DNA of 64,000 nt. Source: an uncultured Flavobacteriales bacterium (GTDB lineage: Bacteria; Bacteroidota; Bacteroidia; Flavobacteriales; BACL11). Below the pieces are notes generated by a model that searched no databases, was not told where the DNA came from, and was given only the letters and a program-made list of their open reading frames with translations. Positions 44,248 through 53,533 of this stretch are shown here, in pieces (position 1 is the stretch's first letter; each line of letters begins with the position of its first letter). A program made the position numbers and the translations under genes. Location: contig CAJQRK010000005.1 in assembly GCA_905612305.1 (NCBI GenBank), forward strand, positions 1-64,000. Direction: 5' to 3'.

Positions 44248-45359
44248 TGCTATTTTTTATTACAATCATTGTTTTCATTGCTATGCTGTATGGATTTCAA
44301 ATCTTAAAATACCGTATTGGTTGGGATAAAATAAAACCTCTAAATAGGCAAGTATACACGCCAAAAGTGAGTGTTGTGATTGCTATGCGCAATGAAGAAT
44401 CAGAAATAATACGATTAATCAAGGATCTTAAAAAACAAATTTACCCTACTGATAAATTGGAGTTTATTTTAGTAAACGATCATTCCTCTGACGCAACATG
44501 GGAATTGTTACAACAATCTACAATGGATAATTTACGAATTGTAAATATGCCTGACGGGGAGTTTGGCAAAAAGAATGCAATTAAAAAAGCCGTAGCCTTA
44601 TCAGTGGGAGAAATTATATTGGCTACTGATGCAGATTGTAGTTTTTCGGCAACTTGGGTGCAAATAATGGCTTCCTGTTTTTCTAATTCAAGCATAAAAT
44701 TAGTGTCTGGCCCTGTAGGATTTTACAAACAGAAAGGGGTTTTTCAAAGCTTACAGGCGCTAGAGTTTACTTCATTAATTGGTAGTGGTGCTGGTGCAAT
44801 TGGAATGGATAGCGCAATCTTTTGTAATGGGGCAAATATGGCTTATCGAAAAGATGTTTTTTTGGAGGTAAATAATTTTGAAAATGATACGGTAGTTAGT
44901 GGTGATGATGTTTTTTTATTGCATAATGTGAAAGAAAAATACCCTAAGGCTATTGCTTTTGCAAAAGATGAAAATGCTATTGTTATTACTGAGGGAACGC
45001 AAAGCATAAAAGCTTTTATTAACCAGAGAAAAAGATGGACTGCTAAGAGTAGTGGCTACAAAGATTGTGCAAGTATTTACACTAGTTTTTTGGTGTTGGT
45101 TACAAATTTAATTGGCTTGTTTTTAGTGGGATTACTTTTTTTTGATTTACATTATCTTTATTATTTCATCTTTTATTTTGGAATAAAATTCTTAGCTGAT
45201 TTATTTTTGTTGTATCCAGTGCTTAGGTTTTTCAAGCGTAAAGATTTAATAAAATGGATTCTTCCATTTGAGTTATTCTATTCTTTTTACATAGTTTTGA
45301 CTGTTGCTTTGTCTTTTACAAAATCATTTGAATGGAAAGGAAGAACGCATAAAAAATAA
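44247..45359 (+). CDS. Family 2 membrane glycosyltransferase
   Basis: GT-A fold glycosyltransferase of 370 residues with an N-terminal membrane helix (about 1-17) and two to three C-terminal helices (about 270-355). Sugar-nucleotide motifs are VSVVIAMRNEESEI, the DxD-like ATDADCSFS (about residue 129), the acceptor-binding VVSGDDVFLLH (about 217) and QRKRWTAKSSG (about 258), the Q/RxxRW block of processive enzymes. The product is unknown; pairing with a flippase-like protein suggests glycolipid or surface-polysaccharide synthesis. Ends directly before the OppC-like gene (0-nt gap). Confidence 0.9.
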   Translation: MLFFITIIVFIAMLYGFQILKYRIGWDKIKPLNRQVYTPKVSVVIAMRNEESEIIRLIKDLKKQIYPTDKLEFILVNDHSSDATWELLQQSTMDNLRIVNMPDGEFGKKNAIKKAVALSVGEIILATDADCSFSATWVQIMASCFSNSSIKLVSGPVGFYKQKGVFQSLQALEFTSLIGSGAGAIGMDSAIFCNGANMAYRKDVFLEVNNFENDTVVSGDDVFLLHNVKEKYPKAIAFAKDENAIVITEGTQSIKAFINQRKRWTAKSSGYKDCASIYTSFLVLVTNLIGLFLVGLLFFDLHYLYYFIFYFGIKFLADLFLLYPVLRFFKRKDLIKWILPFELFYSFYIVLTVALSFTKSFEWKGRTHKK

Positions 45360-46412
45360 ATGAAACCAACCTCATTAAATACATTAGCTTGGCAAAAGTT
45401 GAAACAAAATAAGTTGTCTTTTTCTGCTTTGGTTTTTATTATATTTTGTGTTTTTGTAGGGGTTTTTGCTGTGGCGCTCAGCCCTGATGATTCGCCAATG
45501 GCAAATCAAATGCACATTGAATTGGCAACCAAAAAACCTTTAACAAAGATTACTTTTCTGGAAATTCCTAAGCAAGTAATAAATGAAACCCCTTTTTTTG
45601 AAGGTCTGTTTTTTGGAAAATCTTCAGGATTTAAAAGAATCCCAATTGAAAAATATACAATAACAGAAACAGGACTTTTATATTTTCCTTTTCAATCAGA
45701 GCTAGCAAAAACCCATAGTGGTGATTATAAAATCACAACTCAAACTTTTTGGCTCGGAACAGATAAGTTCGGAAGGGATTTACTTAGCCGAATGTTGTAT
45801 GGCATCCGAATATCTTTGTCTGTTGGTTTTATTGCTGTTTTCATATCATTAATAATAGGGATTACTTTAGGGCTAACTGCTGGTTATTTTAGAGGGAGAA
45901 CTGATGATGTTGTCATGTGGTTTGTAAATGTAATGTGGTCTATTCCTACTTTGCTTATGGTGATTGCCATTACCTTAGCGCTTGGAAAAGGTTTTTGGCA
46001 AGTGTTTATTGCTGTTGGTTTAACAATGTGGGTGGAAGTAGCCCGAATTGTTAGAGGCCAAGTTTTAGTTATCAGAGAACTGGAATATGTAGAGGCAGGA
46101 AAGGCATTGGCGTACAAATCGTTTAGAATAATTTTTAAGCATATATTGCCCAATGTAATTGGACCTGTTATTGTTATTTCGGCAGCTAATTTTGCAGCAG
46201 CAATTTTAATTGAGGCGGGGCTTTCCTTTTTAGGTATTGGCGCTCAACCTCCAATGCCGAGTTGGGGAGGAATGATTAAAGACCATTATGCTTATATCAT
46301 TATGGATAAAGCGTATTTAGCAATTATCCCAGGCGTGGCAATTATGAGTTTGGTATTAGCTTTTATGTTGTTGGGCAATGGTTTGCGGGATGCGTTTGAT
46401 GTTAAAAATTAA
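45360..46412 (+). CDS. ABC transporter permease, DppC/OppC type
   Basis: Inner-membrane permease of a peptide-type importer, 350 residues. The N-terminal OppC region (LAWQKLKQNKLSFSALVFII) contains the first helix. An extra segment (about 50-120) precedes the conserved LGTDKFGRDLLSRMLYGIRI. The core has five helices and the EAA loop VEAGKALAYKSFRIIFKHIL, then FLGIGAQPPMPSWGGMIKDH. No OppB, ATPase or binding protein is nearby; in Bacteroidota these genes are often scattered. The insertion of about 70 residues between first helix and core is longer than in E. coli OppC. Overlaps the open frame of the next gene but not its chosen start. Confidence 0.9.
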   Translation: MKPTSLNTLAWQKLKQNKLSFSALVFIIFCVFVGVFAVALSPDDSPMANQMHIELATKKPLTKITFLEIPKQVINETPFFEGLFFGKSSGFKRIPIEKYTITETGLLYFPFQSELAKTHSGDYKITTQTFWLGTDKFGRDLLSRMLYGIRISLSVGFIAVFISLIIGITLGLTAGYFRGRTDDVVMWFVNVMWSIPTLLMVIAITLALGKGFWQVFIAVGLTMWVEVARIVRGQVLVIRELEYVEAGKALAYKSFRIIFKHILPNVIGPVIVISAANFAAAILIEAGLSFLGIGAQPPMPSWGGMIKDHYAYIIMDKAYLAIIPGVAIMSLVLAFMLLGNGLRDAFDVKN

Positions 46413-46416
46413 AATT

Positions 46417-46917
46417 ATGGAATTGATATTTTCGGCACTTATAATTTTTTCTCTTAGATTGGCCGACCAGAGTTTGGGAACAATGAGAGCATTATTAGTT
46501 GCAAAGAATAAACCAATTTATGCGGCTCTTATTGGCTTAGTAGAATCTGCAATTTGGATAGTTGCTATCTCACAAGTAATAAAGGATATTGATGATCCCG
46601 TACTTATTGTTGCTTATGCTTCAGGTTTTGCAGCTGGAACTATTTTGGGCTCATATATTGAGCGTATTGTAGGAGTGGGGAATATTGTGGTACGCGTTTT
46701 TTCCCCGGCTAATTTACCTTCAGTGGCAGAAAAATTAAGAGATAATGGCCATGGAGTTACTGTAATTGATGGACAAGGTAAAGATGGTCCCGTTAAAGTT
46801 TATTTGTGCATTATTCAAAGGAGAAAGTTAAAATCAGTACTTAAGATGATTGAGGAAATAAACCCTAAAGCTTATATTACTACAGATTTAGCGAACCCAA
46901 CTTCTTTGAAGAAGTAA
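46417..46917 (+). CDS. DUF5698/UPF0316 membrane protein
   Basis: Small membrane protein of 167 residues with three hydrophobic segments (about 3-20, 33-52, 57-77) and a C-terminal soluble domain (about 85-160; DUF2179-like: GVTVIDGQGKDGPVKVYLCI). The block RLADQSLGTMRALLVAKNKP and GFAAGTILGSYIE match UPF0316. I start at 46417 (MELIFSALII), 4 nt after the OppC stop, since the upstream part lies inside that gene. The soluble part resembles the domain often found on YitT-like proteins. Function unknown. Confidence 0.85.
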   Translation: MELIFSALIIFSLRLADQSLGTMRALLVAKNKPIYAALIGLVESAIWIVAISQVIKDIDDPVLIVAYASGFAAGTILGSYIERIVGVGNIVVRVFSPANLPSVAEKLRDNGHGVTVIDGQGKDGPVKVYLCIIQRRKLKSVLKMIEEINPKAYITTDLANPTSLKK

Positions 46918-48261
46918 TTAAAAAACCAATAATCCTCCAATAAAAATAACCACTCCAATTAGTAGGAGTATTAAAGTATAAGGTAATATTTCTTTGACTT
47001 TTAATCCTGTAATCGCCAATAATGGTAATGCCCAAAAGGGCTGTAGCATATTAGTGATTTGGTCGCCATAAGCCAATGCCATTACACTTTTTGGAATACT
47101 TACGCCTAATTGTGTTGCTGCTTCAACAATTATTGGTCCTTGTACCGCCCATTGACCACCGCCACTAGGAACAAAGATATTTACAATAGCGGCACTTATA
47201 AAAGTAAATATTGGAAATGTAGTTTGATTAGAGATACTTACAAAAAAGTCAGACATAATCTGTACCATGCCAGAATGGTTCATAATTCCCATAATCCCAA
47301 AATAAAGCGGAAACTGTATTAGTATCCCTGAAGCGCCACTAATAGCTTTGTCTACTCCTTTCAAAAAATTATAAAAACTACTGTGCATCATAATTGCTAG
47401 CCCTAATAAAACAAGGTTAATGTAGTTTGGGGTAATAATATTTAGTGAGATGTTTTCAGGAAGTATAAATGCTTTGTAAAAAGTAAAAGCTAAGATAATA
47501 CCACCAAAAATATAGGCCATAATTTTGGAATGATCTATTTTCTCTGCTCCTTTTATCTCTACAGTCTCATTCTCTAATAAAGTTTGCATAGGTAAAGCGC
47601 TACCTTTACTTTTCTTTCCTAAATAATACATGGTTAGCGGCAAAACAATTAAAAGCACAATACTTACGCTAATATTCATAGTAGAAAAGATGGTTTCTGC
47701 CTGAGAGATAACGCCCATTTTTTCTGCCAAAAAGTGGCCTTCTTCAGCAATTTTTATAGGTGCAGAGCCAGAGATTCCGCCATGCCAAACCATAAGCCCC
47801 GAATAACCTGAAGCACCAATTAGTGGGTAGTTGATTGGGATATTATTTTTGTTTGCATGTTCTCCAACTTTCCTAGCAAAAATTGCACCAAAAATAAGGC
47901 CTAAACCCCAGTTAAAGAGAGAAACGATTAGTGTAAAAAAAGTAACAATAGCAGCAGCATTGGCCGTATTTTTACAAAAACTAGTTCCTTTTTCAATAAG
48001 TGAGTTAATTGGTTTTGTTAGTGCTAATACATGGCCAAGAACCAGCATCAGCATCATTTGAATAGCAAAAACCAGTAAGGGAGGATGCCAAATACCTTCT
48101 TCCCAATAAGATAAAAGCTGAAGAATATGAGATTCTTCGGCTTTTGGCTGCGTAATAAATAGTGCTAAAATAAATGTGAAAAAAGTAAGTAAAACGGCTA
48201 TACTAAAAGGTGCTGGCAAAAGCCCCTTAAATATCTTTTCAAACTTTTTTGCAATTGACAT
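46918..48261 (-). CDS. Short-chain fatty acid transporter, AtoE family
   Basis: Membrane transporter of 447 residues with about eleven hydrophobic segments. The family blocks are LLPAPFSIAVLLTFFTFILA (about residue 14), FNWGLGLIFGAIFARKVGEH (about 115), GLMVWHGGISGSAPI (about 154), VNIFVPSGGGQWAVQGPIIV (about 362) and ALAYGDQITNMLQPFWALPL. These are the signature of TIGR00366/AtoE, which imports short-chain fatty acids such as acetoacetate or butyrate. No catabolic CoA-transferase gene is adjacent. It converges with the DUF5698 gene without a gap. Confidence 0.9.
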   Translation of the reverse strand: MSIAKKFEKIFKGLLPAPFSIAVLLTFFTFILALFITQPKAEESHILQLLSYWEEGIWHPPLLVFAIQMMLMLVLGHVLALTKPINSLIEKGTSFCKNTANAAAIVTFFTLIVSLFNWGLGLIFGAIFARKVGEHANKNNIPINYPLIGASGYSGLMVWHGGISGSAPIKIAEEGHFLAEKMGVISQAETIFSTMNISVSIVLLIVLPLTMYYLGKKSKGSALPMQTLLENETVEIKGAEKIDHSKIMAYIFGGIILAFTFYKAFILPENISLNIITPNYINLVLLGLAIMMHSSFYNFLKGVDKAISGASGILIQFPLYFGIMGIMNHSGMVQIMSDFFVSISNQTTFPIFTFISAAIVNIFVPSGGGQWAVQGPIIVEAATQLGVSIPKSVMALAYGDQITNMLQPFWALPLLAITGLKVKEILPYTLILLLIGVVIFIGGLLVF

Positions 48262-48263
48262 TT

Positions 48264-48617
48264 TTAAAATGGCAAATCGTCTTCTTTTGTTTCCGGAGCA
48301 TTAAATACTGGAGCAGCTTCCATTTCAGAGCTTCCACCTCCTTGACCTTCAATTCTCCACGCGTCAATGTTATGGAAGTATTTTCCGTTATATTCTCTGG
48401 ATGATAAGTTAAAGGAAACTTCAACTTGATCTCCTTCATTATGATGGTTTAACATTTCAATTTTGTCTTCTCCAAATAACTGAAAACAAACTTCTGGATT
48501 ATATTGTGCGCCTGTATCAATCAAAAATGATTGTTTTTTCCATTCTTTGCCTGCTTTTGATGTTCCGCTTTCTACACTTAATTTTCTGCTTAACTTTCCT
48601 TTTACTGATAAACTCAT
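48264..48617 (-). CDS. DUF3127 OB-fold protein with an SSB-like tail
   Basis: Protein of 117 residues matching DUF3127, a Bacteroidota family predicted to have an OB fold. The sequence MSLSVKGKLSRKLSVESG leads to KKQSFLIDT, EVCFQLFGEDKIEMLNHHNE and DQVEVSFNLSSREYNGKYF. The tail is Gly/Ser/Ala-rich and ends with EDDLPF, the same acidic hydrophobic tip by which single-stranded DNA-binding proteins recruit repair enzymes. This strongly suggests a diverged SSB. It lies 2 nt upstream of the AtoE gene on the same strand and has its own promoter. Confidence 0.88.
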   Translation of the reverse strand: MSLSVKGKLSRKLSVESGTSKAGKEWKKQSFLIDTGAQYNPEVCFQLFGEDKIEMLNHHNEGDQVEVSFNLSSREYNGKYFHNIDAWRIEGQGGGSSEMEAAPVFNAPETKEDDLPF

Positions 48618-48641
48618 CTTTTATATTTTAAATTAGGTGTA

Positions 48642-48649
48642 CAAATTTA
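48642..48649 (-). promoter_or_regulatory. -7 element (TAAATTTG) of the DUF3127 gene
   Basis: Minus-strand TAAATTTG matches TAnnTTTG, ending 24 nt before the ATG. Confidence 0.55.
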
Positions 48650-48709
48650 AATAAAAAATTTAGTAAAAAATCTTTAAAGCCCCTTTTATGTATGAATGTT
48701 AAAAAATAA

Positions 48710-48717
48710 TATCTTTG
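48710..48717 (+). promoter_or_regulatory. -7 element (TATCTTTG) of tRNA-Leu
   Basis: TATCTTTG matches TAnnTTTG and ends 12 nt before the mature 5' end of the tRNA, placing the start point a few bases before the tRNA. Confidence 0.6.
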
Positions 48718-48729
48718 CCTCCCTTTTTA

Positions 48730-48811
48730 GCGGGTATGGCGGAATTGGTAGACGTGCTAGACTTAGGATCTAGTGCCGTAAGGCGTGGGGGTTCGAGTCC
48801 CTTTACCCGCA
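48730..48811 (+). tRNA. tRNA-Leu (anticodon UAG)
   Basis: Cloverleaf of 82 nt. The acceptor stem GCGGGTA pairs with TACCCGC, the D-loop contains AATTGGTAGACG, and the anticodon stem CTAGA/TCTAG encloses the loop CTTAGGA, i.e. anticodon TAG. The long variable arm (TGCCGTAAGGCGT) is typical of Leu. The T arm GGGGGTTCGAGTCCCTT is intact. CCA is not encoded; the sequence continues ACAAAA. It is the only RNA gene in the window. No integrase or duplicated 3' end is seen. Confidence 0.97.
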
Positions 48812-48818
48812 CAAAATT

Positions 48819-48844
48819 AAGCAAGCGTTTTCGCTTGCTTTTTT
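48819..48844 (+). terminator. Rho-independent terminator after tRNA-Leu
   Basis: Nine-bp stem AAGCAAGCG/CGCTTGCTT with a 4-nt loop followed by TTTT, 8 nt after the tRNA 3' end. Confidence 0.88.
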
Positions 48845-48881
48845 GTTGAAATATTCTTTTTAATTATCAGATAAATAAGTG

Positions 48882-48889
48882 TATTTTTG
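48882..48889 (+). promoter_or_regulatory. -7 element (TATTTTTG) of the trigger factor gene
   Basis: TATTTTTG matches TAnnTTTG, ending 28 nt before the tig ATG; probably drives tig-clpP-clpX. Confidence 0.6.
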
Positions 48890-48917
48890 CAACCCTTTTT
48901 AAAACAATAAATAAAAG

Positions 48918-50270
48918 ATGAATTTAATACAAAGCAAAGCAAAAGATTTAATGGCCACAATTACAATTGATGTAGTGGAAAATGATTACACTGAAAAAGT
49001 TGATAAGGCATTGAAAGATTACCGTAAAACGGCTGTAATTCCTGGATTCAGAAAAGGAAAAACACCAATGGGAATTATCAATAAAAAACATAGAACTTCT
49101 GTTGTTGTTGAAGAGGTAAACAAATTAATTCAAGATGAATTGTACAAACACATCACTGAACAAAAAGTAAGAGTGTTGGGGTCACCAATGCCCTTGAAAA
49201 CAAGTGAAATTGACTGGGGAAATCAAGTTGAGTTTAAATTTGAATATGAAATTGCTTTAGCGCCAGAATTTGACGTAAAAATTACAAATAAGGATAAATT
49301 AAATATTTACAAGATTAAAGCAGATGCTAAATTAGTAGATGGCTACTGTATTGATATTGCAAAAAAATATGGTAAAATGAGCAATCCTGAAGTTTCAGAG
49401 GAGGGTGATTTGATTTTTTGTGCAATTAACCAACTAGATATTGAAGGCAATGTAATGAAAAAGGGATTACAAAATGAAGCAACTGTATCCATGGACCATA
49501 TTGCTGATAAAAAAATACAAAAACAATTTGTTGGCGTGAAATCAGATCATGTTATTACTGTAAATATAATGAAGGCATTTACAAATCATGCGGATTTAGC
49601 AGCTATGTTAAGTGTTTCTCATGAAGTAATTCATAATTTAACATCAGAAGAATTTCAGTTTACGGTAAAAAATATTAATCGTTTGCAGCCTGCTGATTTG
49701 AATACTGAATTGTTTGACAAAGTATACGGAGCAGCTGTTGTGAAGGATGTAAAAGAATTCAAAGCAAAAGTTCAAGCAGAGGCTGAGGGGCAGTTTGTAG
49801 GAGAAAGCGACAGAATGCTTAAGAATGATGTAGTTACTTATTTTATTGAAAAACTAAAACTACAAATGCCAAATGATTTTTTGAAAAGATGGTTGGTTCA
49901 AACTTCAGAGCAGCCTATTACCATGGAAATGCTTAATAATGAATATGATATGTATTCAAAAAGTTTGCAATGGCAGTTAATTGAGAATAAAATCTTAGAA
50001 AATTACGAGATTAAAGTAACTCAGGATGATGTAGTTGCACATGCTAAAAAACTAATTGGGATGCAAATGAAGCAATATGGACAGCCCGAAGGTGATGATG
50101 CTCAATTGACCGAGATTGCTACTAATATCCTTAAAAATGAGGAAGAAAGAAAGAAGATTTACGATAAAATTTTTGACGAAAGAACTTTAGCCGTTTACAA
50201 AGAAAACTTCAAATTAACTGAGAAAAGCATTTCTTATGATGATTTTGTTAAATTAGCATCAGAAAAATAA
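48918..50270 (+). CDS. tig: Trigger factor
   Basis: Ribosome-bound chaperone that shields nascent chains. The N-terminal ribosome-binding signature is KTAVIPGFRKGKTP (about residues 36-49), equivalent to GFRxGKxP. A central domain (about 150-245) stands where the FKBP-like prolyl isomerase lies, but the isomerase motifs are weak, as in other Bacteroidota trigger factors. The C-terminal arms follow (about 265-450, for example LPNDFLKRW-like PNDFLKRWLVQ). At 450 residues the length is normal. It is followed by clpP and clpX, the classical order. Confidence 0.93.
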   Translation: MNLIQSKAKDLMATITIDVVENDYTEKVDKALKDYRKTAVIPGFRKGKTPMGIINKKHRTSVVVEEVNKLIQDELYKHITEQKVRVLGSPMPLKTSEIDWGNQVEFKFEYEIALAPEFDVKITNKDKLNIYKIKADAKLVDGYCIDIAKKYGKMSNPEVSEEGDLIFCAINQLDIEGNVMKKGLQNEATVSMDHIADKKIQKQFVGVKSDHVITVNIMKAFTNHADLAAMLSVSHEVIHNLTSEEFQFTVKNINRLQPADLNTELFDKVYGAAVVKDVKEFKAKVQAEAEGQFVGESDRMLKNDVVTYFIEKLKLQMPNDFLKRWLVQTSEQPITMEMLNNEYDMYSKSLQWQLIENKILENYEIKVTQDDVVAHAKKLIGMQMKQYGQPEGDDAQLTEIATNILKNEEERKKIYDKIFDERTLAVYKENFKLTEKSISYDDFVKLASEK

Positions 50271-50285
50271 TTAAAAAATAGAACC

Positions 50286-50960
50286 ATGGATTACGGAAAA
50301 GAATTTCAAAAATACGCAACAAAACATAGAGGGATAAGTAGTTTACACCTTAACGAATTTTCTTCAATGCACGGCAATTATATTTCACCTACCATTATTG
50401 AAGAAAGACAGATGAATGTTGCAAGTATGGATGTTTTTTCTCGTTTGATGATGGATAGAATCATCTTTTTAGGAGTGCCTATTAATGATTATGTAGCAAA
50501 TGTTATTCAAGCACAATTGTTGTTTTTGGAATCAGTAGATGCTCAAAAAGATATTTTGATTTATTTAAACTCCCCAGGAGGAGGGGTGTATGCAGGGCTA
50601 GGAATTTACGATACTATACAATACATTACTCCTGATGTTTCTACCATTTGTACAGGGATGGCTGCTTCAATGGGTGCAGTATTACTTTGTGCTGGTGCAG
50701 CAGGAAAGCGTACAGCTTTAAAGCATTCTCGTGTAATGATTCACCAGCCTTTAGGAGGTGCGCAAGGGCAAGCTTCTGATATTGAAATTACTGCAAAGGA
50801 AATTCAAAAGTTGAAAAAGGAACTTTATGAAATTATTTCTGCTCATTCTGGAAAATCATACGATGAAGTTTGGAAAGACAGTGATAGAGATTATTGGATG
50901 ACAGCAGAAGAGGCAAAAGCATATGGTATGATTGATGAGGTGTTGGAAAGAAAAAAATAG
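50286..50960 (+). CDS. clpP: ATP-dependent Clp protease proteolytic subunit
   Basis: Serine peptidase ring of ClpXP. The nucleophile lies in TGMAASMGAVLLCAGAAGKR (Ser at about residue 123), the His in RVMIHQPLGGAQGQASDIEI (about 148), and the Asp follows at about 197 in DSDRDYWM. The opening segment MDVFSRLMMDRIIFLGVP is typical. At 224 residues it includes a longer N-terminus (about 25 residues) likely removed on maturation. It lies between tig (15 nt) and clpX (3 nt). Confidence 0.96.
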   Translation: MDYGKEFQKYATKHRGISSLHLNEFSSMHGNYISPTIIEERQMNVASMDVFSRLMMDRIIFLGVPINDYVANVIQAQLLFLESVDAQKDILIYLNSPGGGVYAGLGIYDTIQYITPDVSTICTGMAASMGAVLLCAGAAGKRTALKHSRVMIHQPLGGAQGQASDIEITAKEIQKLKKELYEIISAHSGKSYDEVWKDSDRDYWMTAEEAKAYGMIDEVLERKK

Positions 50961-50963
50961 TAA

Positions 50964-52193
50964 ATGTCAGAAAACGAAAAAGTAGTATGTTCTTTTTGTG
51001 GGAAAAATAAGCAAGACACAAATATCCTAATTGCTGGTACATCTGCACATATTTGTGATGCTTGTATTGAGCAAGCACATGATATAGTTAAAGAAGATAG
51101 TATTTCTGAAACTACACTTTTACAAGATTTTACACTTTTAAAGCCAAAGGAAATTAAAGCTCATTTGGATGATTTTGTCATAGGTCAGGACGATGCTAAA
51201 AAAGTAATATCGGTTGCGGTTTATAACCATTACAAAAGAATTTTACAACCTGACACTACTGAAGATGATATTGAAGTTGAAAAGTCAAATATTATTATGG
51301 TGGGGCGTACCGGTACTGGGAAAACTTTACTTGCGCGTTCCATTGCAAAGCTATTAAAAGTACCTTTTTGTATTGCTGACGCTACTGTGCTTACTGAAGC
51401 GGGTTATGTTGGTGAGGATGTGGAAAATATTTTAACACGCCTTTTACAAGCAGCCGATTATGATGTAGAACAAGCCAAAAGAGGTATTGTTTTTATTGAT
51501 GAGATTGATAAAGTAGCGCGTAAAAGCGATAACCCATCTATTACCCGTGATGTAAGCGGAGAGGGAGTGCAACAAGCAATGTTAAAATTATTAGAAGGTA
51601 CGATTGTTAATGTCCCACCACAAGGTGGGCGTAAGCATCCTGACCAAAAAATGATTGCATTGGACACTAAAGATATTTTATTTATTAGCGGTGGGGCTTT
51701 TGATGGCATCGAACAACATATATCCAGCAGAATGAATACGCGTTCAATTGGTTTTAGGTCAGAACAAGAACATGATATTGATAAAGAAAACTTATTGCAA
51801 TATATTTCTCCGCAGGATTTGAAATCATTTGGATTAATTCCTGAATTGATTGGGAGAATGCCAGTGGTTACACACTTAAACCCTTTAGATAGAGATGCCT
51901 TAAAATTAATCTTGACTGAACCTAAGAATGCATTAACTAAACAGTATCAGAAACTATTTGACATGGATGGTGTTGGGCTTAGTTTTGATAAAAAAGCAAT
52001 TGATATTATTGTTGATAAAGCAATGGAATTCAAGTTAGGCGCAAGAGGTCTGCGTTCAATTTGTGAGGCAATTATGTTAGATGCTATGTTTGAGTTTCCT
52101 TCAGATAAAAGCAAGAAAGAGCTGAAGATTACAGCTGCTTATGTAAAAGCACAGCTGAATAAAATTTCATTTACTAAATTAATGGTAGCTTAA
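50964..52193 (+). CDS. clpX: ATP-dependent Clp protease ATP-binding subunit ClpX
   Basis: Unfoldase partner of ClpP. The N-terminal zinc domain has CSFCGKN and CDACIEQA (about residues 9-37). Walker A reads [11 protein letters not shown] (usually GPTGSGKT), Walker B is IVFIDEIDK, and the pore loop is in the [11 protein letters not shown] region. The IGF loop for ClpP docking is seen as IGFRSEQ. Arg fingers in [10 protein letters not shown] complete the site. At 409 residues the length is normal. The stop codon overlaps that of the converging lipoprotein gene. Confidence 0.96.
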   Translation: MSENEKVVCSFCGKNKQDTNILIAGTSAHICDACIEQAHDIVKEDSISETTLLQDFTLLKPKEIKAHLDDFVIGQDDAKKVISVAVYNHYKRILQPDTTEDDIEVEKSNIIMVGRTGTGKTLLARSIAKLLKVPFCIADATVLTEAGYVGEDVENILTRLLQAADYDVEQAKRGIVFIDEIDKVARKSDNPSITRDVSGEGVQQAMLKLLEGTIVNVPPQGGRKHPDQKMIALDTKDILFISGGAFDGIEQHISSRMNTRSIGFRSEQEHDIDKENLLQYISPQDLKSFGLIPELIGRMPVVTHLNPLDRDALKLILTEPKNALTKQYQKLFDMDGVGLSFDKKAIDIIVDKAMEFKLGARGLRSICEAIMLDAMFEFPSDKSKKELKITAAYVKAQLNKISFTKLMVA

Positions 52194-53005
52194 GGAACTA
52201 CTATATGATAAGTGTTTCCGTTTATTGTAACATCAAAATTGCAATCACACAATGAATCACTATAATTAATGATTCTATCTGTATAACCATTTGGCGTTAT
52301 TTTCGCTTTCCCGCTCTTAATTACACAAGACGGTAAACATCTAAAATCAACATTAAGCGTATCAGTAATTTCCATAGTAAAAGCATTTCCATTAACAGCG
52401 TTACCACTTGCAGTTCCTGTTACCTTGTACTTATCATCAAATATGTTAAAAAAGGTTTTACTGCCTTCAGTCCATTCTCTAAATCTTTCTGACTCCCAAT
52501 TAATTGTACCGTCTGAAGTATTAATACTTGCATTATTTACATTAATAGTAAACCGCATATTTTTAGAGACAATATCTCTCCCTTGATTTGTAACAATTCT
52601 TTCTCCTTGTACTAAATTGTTGTTTACATGATAATTATCAAAAGTAGCAGTCATTACTGATAAAGAATCACGGTATTTTCCGGTATAAATAACAATTATC
52701 TTTCCTCTTTTGAGATTACTGTAACTAAGACAGTCAGGATTACCATTGCCATAATCAATTATCATAGTATCTTGATCCGTAGTATTTATATTTATTAGAG
52801 TATAGCTTGGGCAATTTTTATTTATGTCATTATCCATAAAACCATCCTCTACAATTCTTCCAATGTCATTAAAAATTTTTTCAGCCATCAGATGATCTTT
52901 TGAGGCTTGTGTACTAGTTAATTCTGTAGTATTAATTACATCTTCATCTTTACAAGCGTATAGTAGTATTGTTAAAAAGCTAAGGGCATATAGTATTTTC
53001 TTCAT
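52190..53005 (-). CDS. Hypothetical lipoprotein, beta-rich
   Basis: Predicted lipoprotein of 271 residues; lipobox LLYAC with Cys18. The mature part is Thr/Asn/Asp-rich with many short beta strands (for example [36 protein letters not shown]-like repeats) and three Cys pairs near the C-terminus ([20 protein letters not shown]). The phrases [11 protein letters not shown] and [15 protein letters not shown] recur in Bacteroidota surface lipoproteins as far as I recall. No enzyme motif is seen and the function is unknown. It is the last gene of the etfB-to-folA run, 20 nt after folA, and overlaps the clpX stop by 4 nt. Confidence 0.75.
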   Translation of the reverse strand: MKKILYALSFLTILLYACKDEDVINTTELTSTQASKDHLMAEKIFNDIGRIVEDGFMDNDINKNCPSYTLININTTDQDTMIIDYGNGNPDCLSYSNLKRGKIIVIYTGKYRDSLSVMTATFDNYHVNNNLVQGERIVTNQGRDIVSKNMRFTINVNNASINTSDGTINWESERFREWTEGSKTFFNIFDDKYKVTGTASGNAVNGNAFTMEITDTLNVDFRCLPSCVIKSGKAKITPNGYTDRIINYSDSLCDCNFDVTINGNTYHIVVP

Positions 53006-53025
53006 TTTAATTTTTTTTTGTAAAT

Positions 53026-53532
53026 TTAGTTAATTTTCTCATAAGTGATAAAATCATAATTGTACTTATGTTTCTCATCAGCTTTGTGTTCTGTTTTATT
53101 TACCTCTTTCCAATCAGAATTTAAGTTAGGGAAAAAAGTGTCGCCCTCAAAAGAATGATGTATTTCCGTAAGATAAATTTTATCTACTAAATTTTTCTCA
53201 AGAGCAATTTTGTAAATCTGACCTCCACCAATAATGAAAGGTTCTGTATCTCCATTTTGCTTTGCAATTTCTAGGGCAGTCTCTACGGAATTAACTACCA
53301 CACAACCTTCAGCTATATAATTAGCTTGTCTTGTAATTACCACATTGGTTCTGTTGGGTAATGGGCTGTATTTATGCGGAATAGATTCAAAGTTTTTTCG
53401 CCCCATTATTACATGATGTCCTAAAGTAGTTTCTTTGAAAAACTTCATATCTTTTGGTAAATGCCAAATGAGGTCATTGTCTTTTCCAATCACACCATTT
53501 TCGGATACTGCTACTATTAGTGAAACTATCAT
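53026..53532 (-). CDS. folA: Dihydrofolate reductase
   Basis: Reduces dihydrofolate to tetrahydrofolate with NADPH. The N-terminus IVSLIVAVSENGVIGKDNDL with IWHLPKDMKFFKETTLGH holds the folate- and NADPH-binding residues, VIMGRKNFESIP the NADPH loop, and PFIIGGGQIY the conserved Gly-Gly. At 168 residues it is of usual length. It lies 1 nt after the saccharopine dehydrogenase-like gene and two genes downstream of thyA, which makes the dihydrofolate this enzyme recycles. Confidence 0.96.
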   Translation of the reverse strand: MIVSLIVAVSENGVIGKDNDLIWHLPKDMKFFKETTLGHHVIMGRKNFESIPHKYSPLPNRTNVVITRQANYIAEGCVVVNSVETALEIAKQNGDTEPFIIGGGQIYKIALEKNLVDKIYLTEIHHSFEGDTFFPNLNSDWKEVNKTEHKADEKHKYNYDFITYEKIN

Positions 53533-53533
53533 T

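Noticed and set aside
48730..48811. tRNA-Leu gene as an integration site for a mobile element
   Set aside because: No integrase, no duplicated tRNA 3' end and no foreign-looking genes flank it; the neighbours are ordinary housekeeping genes.
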